Source: an uncultured Anaerolineaceae bacterium
Lineage (GTDB): Bacteria; Chloroflexota; Anaerolineae; Anaerolineales; Anaerolineaceae
Direction of reading: 5' to 3'
Assembly (NCBI GenBank): GCA_938020565.1
Contig: CALIHP010000022.1
Coordinates: 1 to 30,743, forward strand
DNA: 30,743 nt
Part shown: positions 1 to 7,216 of the stretch, piece after piece
Numbering within the stretch: the stretch's first letter is position 1
Layout: the number at the start of each line of letters is the position of its first letter
The notes under the pieces: generated by a model
The model's database searches: none
What the model was told of the DNA's origin: nothing
Seen by the model: only the letters and a program-made list of their open reading frames with translations
Program-made: the position numbers and the translations under genes

Positions 1-80
1 TGGGTCATCAAAAGGGCGACGTCGTCGAGGTTACGGCGCCCGCCGGCGCGTTCCGGCTGAAAATCGTCGACGTTAAGTAA
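1..80 (+). CDS. greA: Transcription elongation factor GreA, C-terminal end (partial)
   Basis: The first complete codon is at position 3. The frame reads 25 residues (GHQKGDVVEVTAPAG and onward) to a TAA at 78-80. This matches the end of the GreA C-terminal FKBP-like domain, where a G-x-x-x-G-D-x-V-x-V-x-A-P-x-G pattern is typical. GreA rescues backtracked RNA polymerase by stimulating transcript cleavage. Only the last strand of the domain is visible, so the call depends on this motif and on the greA-lysS order seen in many bacteria. lysS begins 23 bases downstream, which suggests co-transcription. Confidence 0.75.
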   Translation, partial: GHQKGDVVEVTAPAGAFRLKIVDVK

Positions 81-103
81 CGATCGGATTGAAAAAATCA
101 ATT

Positions 104-1654
104 ATGAAGCTAAACGATTTGGAACAGGTTCGCGTTGAGAAACTCAACGCGCTGGCGAGGCAGGGGATTCCGCCGTATCCGACGCGCTCCGCGGTAACGC
201 TCCGGATTGGAGACGCGATCGCTCGTTTTCAGGCGGCTGAGGCGGCCGGGACCGCGGAGGCGGACCCCGTCGCAGCGACGATCGCCGGACGGATGCGCTC
301 GCTCCGCATCATGGGGAAGCTCGCATTCACGCATATCGAAGATAATTCCGGCCGGATCCAGCTATTTCTCCGCGTCAACGAGCTCGGGGACCAGCTGGCT
401 TTCTTCAAGGAGTATTTTGATATCGGCGATTTTATCGAAGCGACGGGGACGGTCGCGCGGACGAAAACGGGCGAAATATCGCTGATCGCGACGTCGATCC
501 GGATGCTCTCCAAGGCGATTACGCCGCTTCCGGCGGCGAAGGAGGAGGTCGTCGACGGGGTCACGGTCCGGCATACCGCGCTCAGCGACCCTGAAATCCG
601 TTACCGGCAGCGCTACGCCGACCTGATCGTCAATCCGGACGTCAAACGGATTTTTAAGACGCGGGCGAAAATCGTTTCCGCGCTGCGCGAATTTTTAGAC
701 CGTCACGATTTTCTCGAAGTCGAAACGCCGATCCTCCAGCCGATCTACGGCGGCGCGGCAGCACGCCCGTTTACGACGCATCATAACCAGCTGCATCAGG
801 ATTTGTACCTGCGGATTTCGTTCGAGCTGTACCTGAAACGGCTTCTGGTCGGCGGGCTCGACCGGGTTTACGAAATCGGGCGCGATTTCCGGAACGAAGG
901 CGTTTCGTATAAGCATAACCCTGAGTTTACGCAGCTCGAATTCTACTGCGCTTATTTCGATTACCTGAAGGTCATGGACTTTACCGAAGAGATGATCCGG
1001 TACACGGCGGAGCGGGCGCTGGGAACGACGAAGGTCACGTACAACGGCGTCGAGATCGATTTCGGGAAACCCTGGAACCGGGTGAACATGCGCGAGGGGA
1101 TTCTCGAAAAGACCGGGATCGACTTCGCGGAATATGAAAGCGCGGAAGCGCTTGCCGGGGCGATGGCGGCGCGGGGGATCCAGTCGAAGCCCGGAACGCC
1201 GCGCGGAAAGCTCATCGATCAGTTGGTTGGGGACTTTCTCGAACCGACGTTTATCCAGCCGACGTTCCTTTACGATTATCCCTGGGAAATTTCGCCGTTG
1301 GCGAAGCGGAAGCCGGACGATCCGACGATGACCGAGCGGTTCGAAGGGTACGTCGCCGGGATGGAGCTCTGCAACGCGTTTACCGAGCTGAACGATCCGA
1401 TCGATCAGGAGACGCGTTTCCTTGAAATGGGGCGGGCGTATGATGCCGATGATGACGAGAATAACCCGATCGACGAAGATTACCTGCGGGCGATGCGGTA
1501 CGGGATGCCGCCGAACGGCGGTTTTGGAATGGGGATCGATCGGCTGACGATGCTGTTTACCGATTCGAGTACGATTCGCGAGGTCCTCCTCTTTCCGCAC
1601 CTGCGCGACCGCGGGCAGGGCGGGGACGAGGGCGGATCGGCGGAAGGCGTATGA
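104..1654 (+). CDS. lysS: Lysyl-tRNA synthetase, class II
   Basis: This enzyme charges tRNA-Lys with lysine in the cytosol. The protein has 516 residues, the usual size for class II LysRS. An N-terminal OB-fold anticodon-binding domain covers roughly residues 55-150. The class II core follows, with motif 1 near 195-215 (FLEVETPILQPIYGGAAARP), motif 2 near 262-282 (FRNEGVSYKHNPEFTQLEF) and motif 3 near 473-486 (GFGMGIDRLTMLF). The HHN signature typical of LysRS is present. I chose the ATG at 104 because the product then starts MKLNDLEQVRVEKL, like other LysRS N-termini. An in-frame TTG at 89 would add five residues. Neither start has a clear Shine-Dalgarno sequence, so translation may be coupled to greA. 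The stop overlaps the next start as ATGA. Confidence 0.97.
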   Translation: MKLNDLEQVRVEKLNALARQGIPPYPTRSAVTLRIGDAIARFQAAEAAGTAEADPVAATIAGRMRSLRIMGKLAFTHIEDNSGRIQLFLRVNELGDQLAFFKEYFDIGDFIEATGTVARTKTGEISLIATSIRMLSKAITPLPAAKEEVVDGVTVRHTALSDPEIRYRQRYADLIVNPDVKRIFKTRAKIVSALREFLDRHDFLEVETPILQPIYGGAAARPFTTHHNQLHQDLYLRISFELYLKRLLVGGLDRVYEIGRDFRNEGVSYKHNPEFTQLEFYCAYFDYLKVMDFTEEMIRYTAERALGTTKVTYNGVEIDFGKPWNRVNMREGILEKTGIDFAEYESAEALAGAMAARGIQSKPGTPRGKLIDQLVGDFLEPTFIQPTFLYDYPWEISPLAKRKPDDPTMTERFEGYVAGMELCNAFTELNDPIDQETRFLEMGRAYDADDDENNPIDEDYLRAMRYGMPPNGGFGMGIDRLTMLFTDSSTIREVLLFPHLRDRGQGGDEGGSAEGV

Positions 1655-2319
1655 CGCGGTTCGGCGTTCTCTGGGATCTCGACGGAACGATCACTGATTC
1701 GTTTAACTGCTTTTATGACGGGCTGATCGAGTTTTTCGACGCGAACGGTTTCGCGATCCAGCTCGATCCCGAACGCTATCGTGTGGCTTTTTTCGGGAAG
1801 ACGATGGACACGATTCTGAACGCGATTTCGCCTGTCGCGCTCGCTGACGAAGAGCTTCGTCGGCTCAGCGTCGCGTATACGGACCTCTGCGCAGAGCGGG
1901 CGAAGAAGCCGGGCGCGATTACGATGGTTCCCGGGGTTGACCGGGTTATTTCGGAGCTGCGTTCGAATAACGTCCCGCAGGCGATTGGCTCGTCGAGCGT
2001 TCTTAAAATGATACAGGGGGAGCTCGCCGGAATCGGACTCTTCGAGTATTTTGATAATATTGTGTCGGGTGCGCTCCTGCCGTCGAAGCCGGCGCCGGAT
2101 ATATTCCGTGTCGCCGCGGCGTCGCTCGGACTGCGCGCGGAGGCGTGCGTCGTATTTGAGGATTCGACGATGGGCGTAGCGGCGGCGAAGGCGGCTGGGG
2201 CGCGCTGTATCGCGATCGCGACGTCCAATCCGCCTGAAGCGTTGGCGCAGGCGGATCTCGTTCTTGAATCGTATGATGGACTGGAGTTGGGAACGATCGC
2301 CCGTCTGGCCGGCGAATAG
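1651..2319 (+). CDS. HAD-superfamily hydrolase, beta-phosphoglucomutase-like phosphatase
   Basis: This 222-residue protein belongs to HAD subfamily IA. Motif I is DLDGT, with nucleophile D9 and D11. Motif II is the serine run in AIGSSS, motif III the lysine in PSKPAPDIF, and motif IV VFEDSTMGVAAAKAAG. The helical cap between motifs I and II fits beta-phosphoglucomutase-like or phosphoglycolate phosphatase-like enzymes. The substrate cannot be told from sequence. The ATG overlaps the lysS stop by four bases, so the two genes are probably translationally coupled. A GC-rich hairpin with a short T-run follows at 2364-2383. The pairing with lysS may only reflect a shared operon. Confidence 0.9.
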   Translation: MTRFGVLWDLDGTITDSFNCFYDGLIEFFDANGFAIQLDPERYRVAFFGKTMDTILNAISPVALADEELRRLSVAYTDLCAERAKKPGAITMVPGVDRVISELRSNNVPQAIGSSSVLKMIQGELAGIGLFEYFDNIVSGALLPSKPAPDIFRVAAASLGLRAEACVVFEDSTMGVAAAKAAGARCIAIATSNPPEALAQADLVLESYDGLELGTIARLAGE

Positions 2320-2363
2320 GAACGTTCGAGCGGGTCGCTGATTTCGGGTCCGTCCGGGGTTCC

Positions 2364-2383
2364 GCGGCCGCGGGGCCGCTTTT
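2364..2383 (+). terminator. Possible intrinsic terminator of the greA-lysS-HAD unit
   Basis: A perfect 6-bp stem, GCGGCC and GGCCGC, encloses a GCGG loop and is followed by TTTT. It lies 45 bases after the HAD stop codon. The T-run is short, so strength is uncertain. Confidence 0.55.
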
Positions 2384-2666
2384 GATTCCTGGTGCGAAAA
2401 AAGTCATGTGATTCTTATGACAGGAGTTTCGGCCTCTTGGGTGATGCGCCCTGTTTTCTTCGTGCTGCGGATATTTATGATGAACTTATGTTCTCCGAAG
2501 AGCATGGGACGGTTTTTTCTTTGTCGGAAAATTCGGTCAGCAGGCTGTTTTTGCGCTGAATTTTCGTTTTTCCGAAAACGGAATATATGGGGGTTGTTTT
2601 TTTTAACTGAGGCCGTAAAGCTGAAAACGGATGTCATAAATTTATCCCGGTTCGGCTTTTTTTTCG
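2384..2666. other. AT-rich intergenic stretch with no supported gene
   Basis: This stretch is visibly more AT-rich than its surroundings, with many T-runs. Open frames exist on both strands: 77 codons on minus (2404-2637) and 93 on plus (2408-2689). Neither has a Shine-Dalgarno sequence or resembles a known family, and they occupy the same DNA. A short inverted repeat, GTCAT and ATGAC with an A-run on its left, lies at about 2400-2424. It could act as a weak terminator on the minus strand. I see no riboswitch or small RNA that I can name. Confidence 0.4.
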
Positions 2667-2695
2667 TTGTGTCTCCTCGGAACTGCTGATATACT
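2667..2695 (+). promoter_or_regulatory. Sigma-70-type promoter for the DUF5679-like gene
   Basis: A -35 box TTGTGT (2667-2672), a 17-base spacer and a -10 box TATACT (2690-2695) lie about 60 bases before the ATG at 2758. Spacing is ideal and the -10 is one base from consensus. Confidence 0.6.
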
Positions 2696-2757
2696 ACCTA
2701 AATATCCGGGGGCAATACGGCTCCCGGCGAATAACTTGAAAAGTGGAGAATAATAAA

Positions 2758-2931
2758 ATGGAAGGTTATTGTGTGAAATGCAAGGCGAAGCGAGAAATTA
2801 AGGATCCGGTCGCGGGCTTCAATAAACGCGGAAGCGCCGTCGTCTACGGTACCTGCCCGGACTGCGGAACGAAAATTTATCGCATTGGTCGCACTCCGTT
2901 GCACGACGGAATGGAAGCGCCGAAAAACTAA
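2758..2931 (+). CDS. Small zinc-ribbon protein, DUF5679-like
   Basis: This is a 57-residue protein with two CxxC pairs, C5-C8 and C33-C36, forming a likely zinc ribbon. The start MEGYCVKCKAKREI and the GTCPDCGTKIYRIG segment match what I remember of DUF5679, a family of unknown function seen often in Chloroflexota. The sequence GTGGAG nine bases before the ATG at 2758 works as a ribosome-binding site, which argues against the in-frame GTG at 2743. The gene stands alone, with its own promoter at 2667-2695 and terminator at 2952-2979. This points to a separately controlled and possibly abundant small protein. A role in nucleic-acid or protein binding would be a guess. Confidence 0.85.
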   Translation: MEGYCVKCKAKREIKDPVAGFNKRGSAVVYGTCPDCGTKIYRIGRTPLHDGMEAPKN

Positions 2932-2951
2932 GGTTCCTCGGTCGACAATTT

Positions 2952-2979
2952 GCCACGCGGCAGGTCCGTGTGGCTTTTT
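2952..2979 (+). terminator. Intrinsic terminator after the DUF5679-like gene
   Basis: A 9-bp stem (GCCACGCGG with CCGTGTGGC, one G-T pair) with loop CAGGT is followed by TTTTT. It lies about 20 bases after the stop codon. Confidence 0.8.
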
Positions 2980-3023
2980 CATTTAACCAGGCGCGTTACG
3001 GTAGAATAGGGGCAGGGGGCGGG

Positions 3024-4130
3024 ATGAAAAAGCTTTTCTGGATGATGCATGATTTGGAATTCGGCGGCGCGGAATCGATGACAATTCAGCTTCTTCCGGG
3101 GTTTATTGACGCTGGATATGACGTGACGCTGTTTCTGGTTCGGGCGGGGGGCGGTTTATTCGAAAAGCTCGATCCGCGCGTCAGGCTGATTTCGCCGAAT
3201 GTACGGTCGCTGCGGCGGGGGCTGCGTCCGTTGGCGGAGGCGCTTCGGACCGTCCGACCGGACGTCGTCGTCTCGAACCTGACCCACCTGAATCTGGCGG
3301 CGATCCTGACCGCGCGGCTGCTGCGGCTGGACGCGGCGCTGATTGTCATTGAGCATAGTTTTTTATCCCTGAATCACAGCCACACCTTCAAGGAAAGGCT
3401 GCTGACCGGTTTCGCGGCTGCTGTCTATCGGCTTGCCGACCGTGTCGTGGCGGTATCGCAGGGCGCCGCGGAGGACATTCTGCACATGATGCGCCTTCCC
3501 GCGGCGAAGGTCGCGGTCGTCTATAATCCGATCGACACGGACGCGATCCGAAGGCAAGCCGAGGAACCGACCGGGATCGACACGGTCGATCAGGCCGAAA
3601 CGCCGCTGATCGTTGCGGTCGGACGTCTTGAGCGGCAGAAGAATTTTTCGTTCCTGATCCGCGCGTTCCGGCTCGTTCGGGACCGGCGCGACTGCCGGCT
3701 CGTCCTCGTCGGTGACGGAAGCGAAGCGGCGGAGCTGAAACGGCTTGCGGCGGAGCTGGAGCTCGCGGACGACGTCCTTTTTCCGGGGTTTCGGGCGAAC
3801 CCGTTCGCGTTTATCGCGCGGGCGAACGTTTTGAGCTGCAGCTCGGAATACGAAGGCTTTAATCGGACGATCGCTGAGGCGCTGACGTTGGGGACGCCGG
3901 TCGTTTCGGTCGACTGCCCGTCCGGGCCGGCGGAAATCCTGGCGAACGGGGTGTATGGACGGTTGACGCCGATGGGTGAGCTGAACGCGTTTGCGGAAGC
4001 GCTCCTCGCGGCGCTCGATCCGATTCCGGCGGAGGAGCGGGCGCGGCTCCGGGCGCGCGGGAACGACTTTTCGGTCGAACGGATTTTTACGGCTTTGGAA
4101 AACGTGATCCAGGCGGCCAGGGATCGTTAA
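3024..4130 (+). CDS. Glycosyltransferase family 4 (GT-B fold)
   Basis: The product is a 368-residue retaining glycosyltransferase with the two-domain GT-B layout. The N-terminal acceptor domain starts MKKLFWMMHDLEFGGAESM, with the glycine-rich loop common to GT4 enzymes. The C-terminal donor domain carries VAVGRLERQKNF (a typical strand-loop-Lys segment), LVLVGDGSE, and an E-x7-E motif at E277 and E285 within EYEGFNRTIAEAL. These features suggest transfer from a nucleotide-sugar to a glycolipid or polysaccharide at the cytosolic membrane face. Donor and acceptor are unknown. I chose the ATG at 3024 because a G-rich ribosome-binding stretch precedes it. A TAGAAT at 3002-3007 could be a -10 box. 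No other cell-envelope sugar genes are adjacent. Confidence 0.9.
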   Translation: MKKLFWMMHDLEFGGAESMTIQLLPGFIDAGYDVTLFLVRAGGGLFEKLDPRVRLISPNVRSLRRGLRPLAEALRTVRPDVVVSNLTHLNLAAILTARLLRLDAALIVIEHSFLSLNHSHTFKERLLTGFAAAVYRLADRVVAVSQGAAEDILHMMRLPAAKVAVVYNPIDTDAIRRQAEEPTGIDTVDQAETPLIVAVGRLERQKNFSFLIRAFRLVRDRRDCRLVLVGDGSEAAELKRLAAELELADDVLFPGFRANPFAFIARANVLSCSSEYEGFNRTIAEALTLGTPVVSVDCPSGPAEILANGVYGRLTPMGELNAFAEALLAALDPIPAEERARLRARGNDFSVERIFTALENVIQAARDR

Positions 4131-4146
4131 CGATGGGTTAATTTTT
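4127..4146 (+). terminator. Weak hairpin with T-run after the glycosyltransferase
   Basis: TTAAC and GTTAA enclose a GATGG loop and are followed by TTTTT. The stem is short, AT-rich and overlaps the stop codon, so function is doubtful. Confidence 0.3.
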
Positions 4147-4287
4147 CCCAAACAGGGAATGAAATTAAAGCTGCCGTCAGGGATGTCTACCGTTTAACGG
4201 TACAATTCTGTTTGGCTCCTTGCCGCGCCCGTCCGGTTCGGGATCGGACCATGGCGGGGAACAGGCGGAGCGGAACGGAGAAGGATC

Positions 4288-5424
4288 ATGATTTGGGTAT
4301 TGATTCAGTTTTTACTGATGTTCAGTCTTATTTTATTTTTGCACGAGTCGGGTCATTTTATCGCGGCGAAGGCGTTCGGCGTTGAGGTCGAGGAATTCGG
4401 GTTCGGCCTTCCGCCGCGGATCGTTAAATTATTCAGCTGGAAAGGTACTGATTTTACGCTGAACTGGCTTCCGATCGGCGCGTTCGTGAAGCCCAGGGGG
4501 GAGTTCGACGACGAAAGCGCGACGATGGAAGGCGGGTTCAAAAGCGTTGGGCCCTGGAAACAGCTGATCATTTATTTCGCCGGGCCGCTGATGAATTTAC
4601 TGACGCTGGTTGTTGTCCTGCTGATTATTGCGCAGCTGGTCGGGATTCCCAATACCAGCGTCGTCCTGATCGATCGGGTTCTTCCGGGTTCGCCGGCGGC
4701 GCAGGCTGGGCTCCGATCCGGCGACGTTTTCGTAACGGTTAATGGAATCCGGGTTGACAGCATGCAGATCGGGACCGAGCTTTTTTATGACGCGGCGGGG
4801 CTTGAGAACCGGATCGTTTTTGAGCGCGGCGGCGAGGAATTCACGGTGATGGTGACGACGCTGAAAGAGCCGCCGGCGGGGCGCGGTCCGCTGGGAGTGG
4901 TGCTGACGAATCCGATGCGGAAGGTTTCATTCGGCGAAGGGATCCGGATCGGGTTCCAGGATTCGTTCGGGATGATTCGCGGATATCTTCAAAGTCTCGG
5001 GATGCTCTTCTCGGGTCAGGTCGACCCCAACGTCGGGCTGGTTGGTCCGGTCGGAATTTTCTCGATGTATCAGGACGTTGCGGAGAACGACGCGGAGATT
5101 CTCGAAAAGCGGAGGGAACGGGAAGCGCTGGCAGCAGCGGGCGAGGATTTATCCGAAGATTCCGGCGCGGATTCCGCGCTGCCATGGTATAACAGGCTGA
5201 TGTTTTTCGCGATGATTTCGATGGCGGTGGGGATTTCGAACCTGCTGCCGATCCCGGCGCTGGACGGCGGACGGATTCTGCTGCTGGTTCCGGAGCTGAT
5301 TTTTCGGAGGCGGGTGCCAATGAGGGTGGAAGCCTGGCTGAACGTGGCGGGCATGGTCCTGATTATCGGGCTGAGCGTGTACCTGATTTTCAAGGATGTA
5401 TTTATCATGGTAGCGGGGTCGTAA
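4288..5424 (+). CDS. rseP: Site-2 intramembrane metalloprotease RseP
   Basis: This 378-residue membrane zinc protease would cut transmembrane anti-sigma factors or signal-peptide remnants within the bilayer. The zinc motif HESGH is at residues 19-23 in the first membrane segment. A single PDZ domain follows (core VLPGSPAAQAGLRSGD). The third zinc ligand is D326 in the LDGG motif of NLLPIPALDGGRIL. Further membrane segments close the protein. Between the GPVGI segment and the LDGG helix there is an unusual acidic and charged insertion with EKRREREA and GEDLSEDSGAD. The start is well supported by GGAGAAGGATC directly before the ATG. The downstream HEAT-repeat gene begins seven bases after the stop, so the two are probably co-transcribed. 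TACAAT at 4201-4206 is a possible -10, but I see no good -35. Confidence 0.95.
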   Translation: MIWVLIQFLLMFSLILFLHESGHFIAAKAFGVEVEEFGFGLPPRIVKLFSWKGTDFTLNWLPIGAFVKPRGEFDDESATMEGGFKSVGPWKQLIIYFAGPLMNLLTLVVVLLIIAQLVGIPNTSVVLIDRVLPGSPAAQAGLRSGDVFVTVNGIRVDSMQIGTELFYDAAGLENRIVFERGGEEFTVMVTTLKEPPAGRGPLGVVLTNPMRKVSFGEGIRIGFQDSFGMIRGYLQSLGMLFSGQVDPNVGLVGPVGIFSMYQDVAENDAEILEKRREREALAAAGEDLSEDSGADSALPWYNRLMFFAMISMAVGISNLLPIPALDGGRILLLVPELIFRRRVPMRVEAWLNVAGMVLIIGLSVYLIFKDVFIMVAGS

Positions 5425-5431
5425 AACGAAA

Positions 5432-6793
5432 ATGAACGGGACGACGAAGGAAGAACGGCGGGCGCTGCAGCGTTCCGCGTTGGCGAAGGCTGCCTCTGAA
5501 ACGATGGGATTTACGTCTGCGGAATCGGCCGCGCTGTCGGATCTGGACCGAACGGAGCGAAAGAGCTTCCGTGAAGCCTGGCGCGGGATGAGGCTGAAAA
5601 GCCGGCTGTTCCTGTTCCGGGAGCTGCGTGCGGCGCTGGCAGCGGACGATATTCTCGACTTTACCGCGATCCAATTCGCGGGGCTTGAGGATCCGGAAGA
5701 GGAGGTCCGGGCGGAAGCGCTGCGCGCCCTTCCGGAGGAGATTCCGGATGAGCTGGTCCCGGCTTTGTGCGACTGTATTCAGGATCGGAACGAATCGGTC
5801 CGGTCCGCGGCGATCGCGGCGGCGGCCAAAGCGTTCTCCGCCGGCTCGGGCGAAGCTTCTCCCGCGATCCTGAGCGCGCTGGAGAAGGCGCGGACCCAAG
5901 CGGCAGGGCGCGAGGCGCTGGCGATTATGGAGGCGTTCGCCGCGGCGGAGGACCCACGGGCGGAAGCGATGATCGCGGCGGCGTTCGCGCAGAGCAATCC
6001 GGCCTCTATCGCGTCCGCACTGCGCGCCGTTGGAAATTCGTTCGACGTCCGCTGGGCCGAGAACGTTCTCGCCTGCCTGGACGAAGCCGACGCGGAGATC
6101 GTTCTCGAAGCGATCCGCGCCGCCGGGGCGCTCGCGCTGGAAACGGCGGCGGAACCGCTGCTGCGGATGCTGCTGTCATTCGAGCGGTACGAGCCAGCGG
6201 TGTTCCCGGAAATTATTCTGGCGCTGGGAAGAATCGGGGGAGATCTCCCGCGGAAGGTCATTCGCTTTTTAGAAGAATCGTTAGCCGAGGATTCCGACTT
6301 GAGCGAGGTTCTCGAACTGGCGAACGAATCTCTGGAGATCGGCGATTTCGAACGCACGATCGACCGTGCGTCGGCGGCAGGGACGGACGTGTCGGCGTCG
6401 GAGCTTTGGGGGTCGGACGAGGCCTATCTGGATCAGCTGGCGACAGCGATGGATTTATACCTGGAGCGGAACGGCCTGTTCGCTGAGGACGAGGGCGATG
6501 AGCTTTCCCCGCTTCATGGACACGCGCATTCGCACGGTCCCAGCGGCTGCGCGCAGGACCGTGGCGGCGAAATCAGCGCCGACGAAATCGATCCGTCGGA
6601 TCCGCAGTACGCCCATCGCGGCGAGCTGGATTTTACGAGGTTCCGCGAGATCGACGCGGCAGAGATCGACGGTTCCCGGCGGAAACGGACGTTTCTGGAC
6701 TGGAGCGACGAGGAGGTCGCCGCTTTTCGCGCCGCGACCGCGGGCCGCGATTTCGATTGGGAAGCGTTCCTGCGGGAAAACGAGGACGAGTAA
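5432..6793 (+). CDS. HEAT-repeat protein of unknown function
   Basis: This is a 453-residue soluble protein with no signal peptide or membrane segment. From about residue 80 to 300 it is built of helical HEAT-like repeats with the pattern DPEEEVRAEALRAL and DRNESVRSAAIAAAA, which fold into a solenoid used for protein-protein contacts. The C-terminal third is acidic and includes a histidine cluster, HGHAHSHGPSGC, at residues 362-373 that could bind metal. The tail contains several acidic and aromatic residues (RTFLDWSDEEV). The gene follows rseP by seven bases and is very likely in the same transcript. This hints at a role linked to RseP or the envelope response, but no function is known to me. 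Confidence 0.8.
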   Translation: MNGTTKEERRALQRSALAKAASETMGFTSAESAALSDLDRTERKSFREAWRGMRLKSRLFLFRELRAALAADDILDFTAIQFAGLEDPEEEVRAEALRALPEEIPDELVPALCDCIQDRNESVRSAAIAAAAKAFSAGSGEASPAILSALEKARTQAAGREALAIMEAFAAAEDPRAEAMIAAAFAQSNPASIASALRAVGNSFDVRWAENVLACLDEADAEIVLEAIRAAGALALETAAEPLLRMLLSFERYEPAVFPEIILALGRIGGDLPRKVIRFLEESLAEDSDLSEVLELANESLEIGDFERTIDRASAAGTDVSASELWGSDEAYLDQLATAMDLYLERNGLFAEDEGDELSPLHGHAHSHGPSGCAQDRGGEISADEIDPSDPQYAHRGELDFTRFREIDAAEIDGSRRKRTFLDWSDEEVAAFRAATAGRDFDWEAFLRENEDE

Positions 6794-7003
6794 CGGATAC
6801 GCGCGATCTTTTTCCGTCGGTCCTTAGATGCTGTCGGGGACGTTCTATCCCATGAGACGTCGGCAGTCTGTCGGCGGTTAGGAACCGGGAGGCCGGTTCC
6901 CATGCCAAACGGTCCTGTTTTTTCCTCTGTTTTCGGGAGCATCGCAAAAGCGCGGCTGTCCTCCAATCAGAAGAACGCTTGGATCATATTCGCATGAAAA
7001 TTT
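6794..7003. other. Intergenic region with strong hairpin, possible structured RNA
   Basis: There is no coding gene here. A perfect 8-bp stem, GGAACCGG (6881-6888) and CCGGTTCC (6893-6900), has a GAGG loop. Upstream, CTGTC and GGCAG (about 6831-6865) could enclose smaller stems such as GGGA with TCCC. A T-run at about 6917-6923 follows, too far from the hairpin to be a classical terminator. The terminator at 7004-7036 would end any transcript through this region. The arrangement could be a long 3' untranslated region of the rseP unit or a separate non-coding RNA. I could not match it to any RNA family. Confidence 0.35.
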
Positions 7004-7036
7004 AGAGAGTCCGACTTTCAGGGCGCTCTTTTTTTC
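7004..7036 (+). terminator. Intrinsic terminator ending the rseP/HEAT transcript or a non-coding RNA
   Basis: AGAGAGTCC pairs with GGGCGCTCT (one mismatch, one G-T pair) around the loop GACTTTCA and is followed by a run of six to seven T. It lies about 210 bases after the HEAT-repeat gene, far for a simple gene end. Confidence 0.65.
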
Positions 7037-7140
7037 TTTTCCGCTGAGTGGCATGAACATTGCAACGTTTGATCATGTCGTATCGGGAATTGAATCGAAG
7101 TATTCTATCGGCTCGAACGAAAATTTCCGGACGCTCAGGT

Positions 7141-7158
7141 TTGGCATTGATATTGCAA
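7141..7158 (+). promoter_or_regulatory. Sigma-54-like -24/-12 promoter
   Basis: The sequence TTGGCATTGATATTGCAA carries the invariant GG (7143-7144) and GC (7155-7156) with exactly ten bases between them, as in the RpoN consensus TGGCAC-N5-TTGCA. It would start transcription about 50 bases before the ATG at 7217. I see no equally good sigma-70 promoter for this gene. It needs RpoN in the genome, which this window cannot show. Confidence 0.4.
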
Positions 7159-7216
7159 CAAACTGAGAAAGAAAAACATTGGGGAATACTTTCGATAGAA
7201 AAAGAGGTAATTGACA

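Noticed and set aside
695..1600. 301-codon open frame opposite lysS on the minus strand
   Set aside because: It mirrors the GC-rich lysS codons, is rich in Arg and Pro, has no ribosome-binding site and resembles no family.
2404..2689. Overlapping small frames on both strands in the AT-rich gap
   Set aside because: No ribosome-binding site or similarity. Both strands being open at once is expected in this low-complexity DNA.
6881..6923. Hairpin plus T-run as a terminator of the HEAT-repeat gene
   Set aside because: The T-run starts about 17 bases after the stem, too far for intrinsic termination. The hairpin at 7004-7036 fits better.
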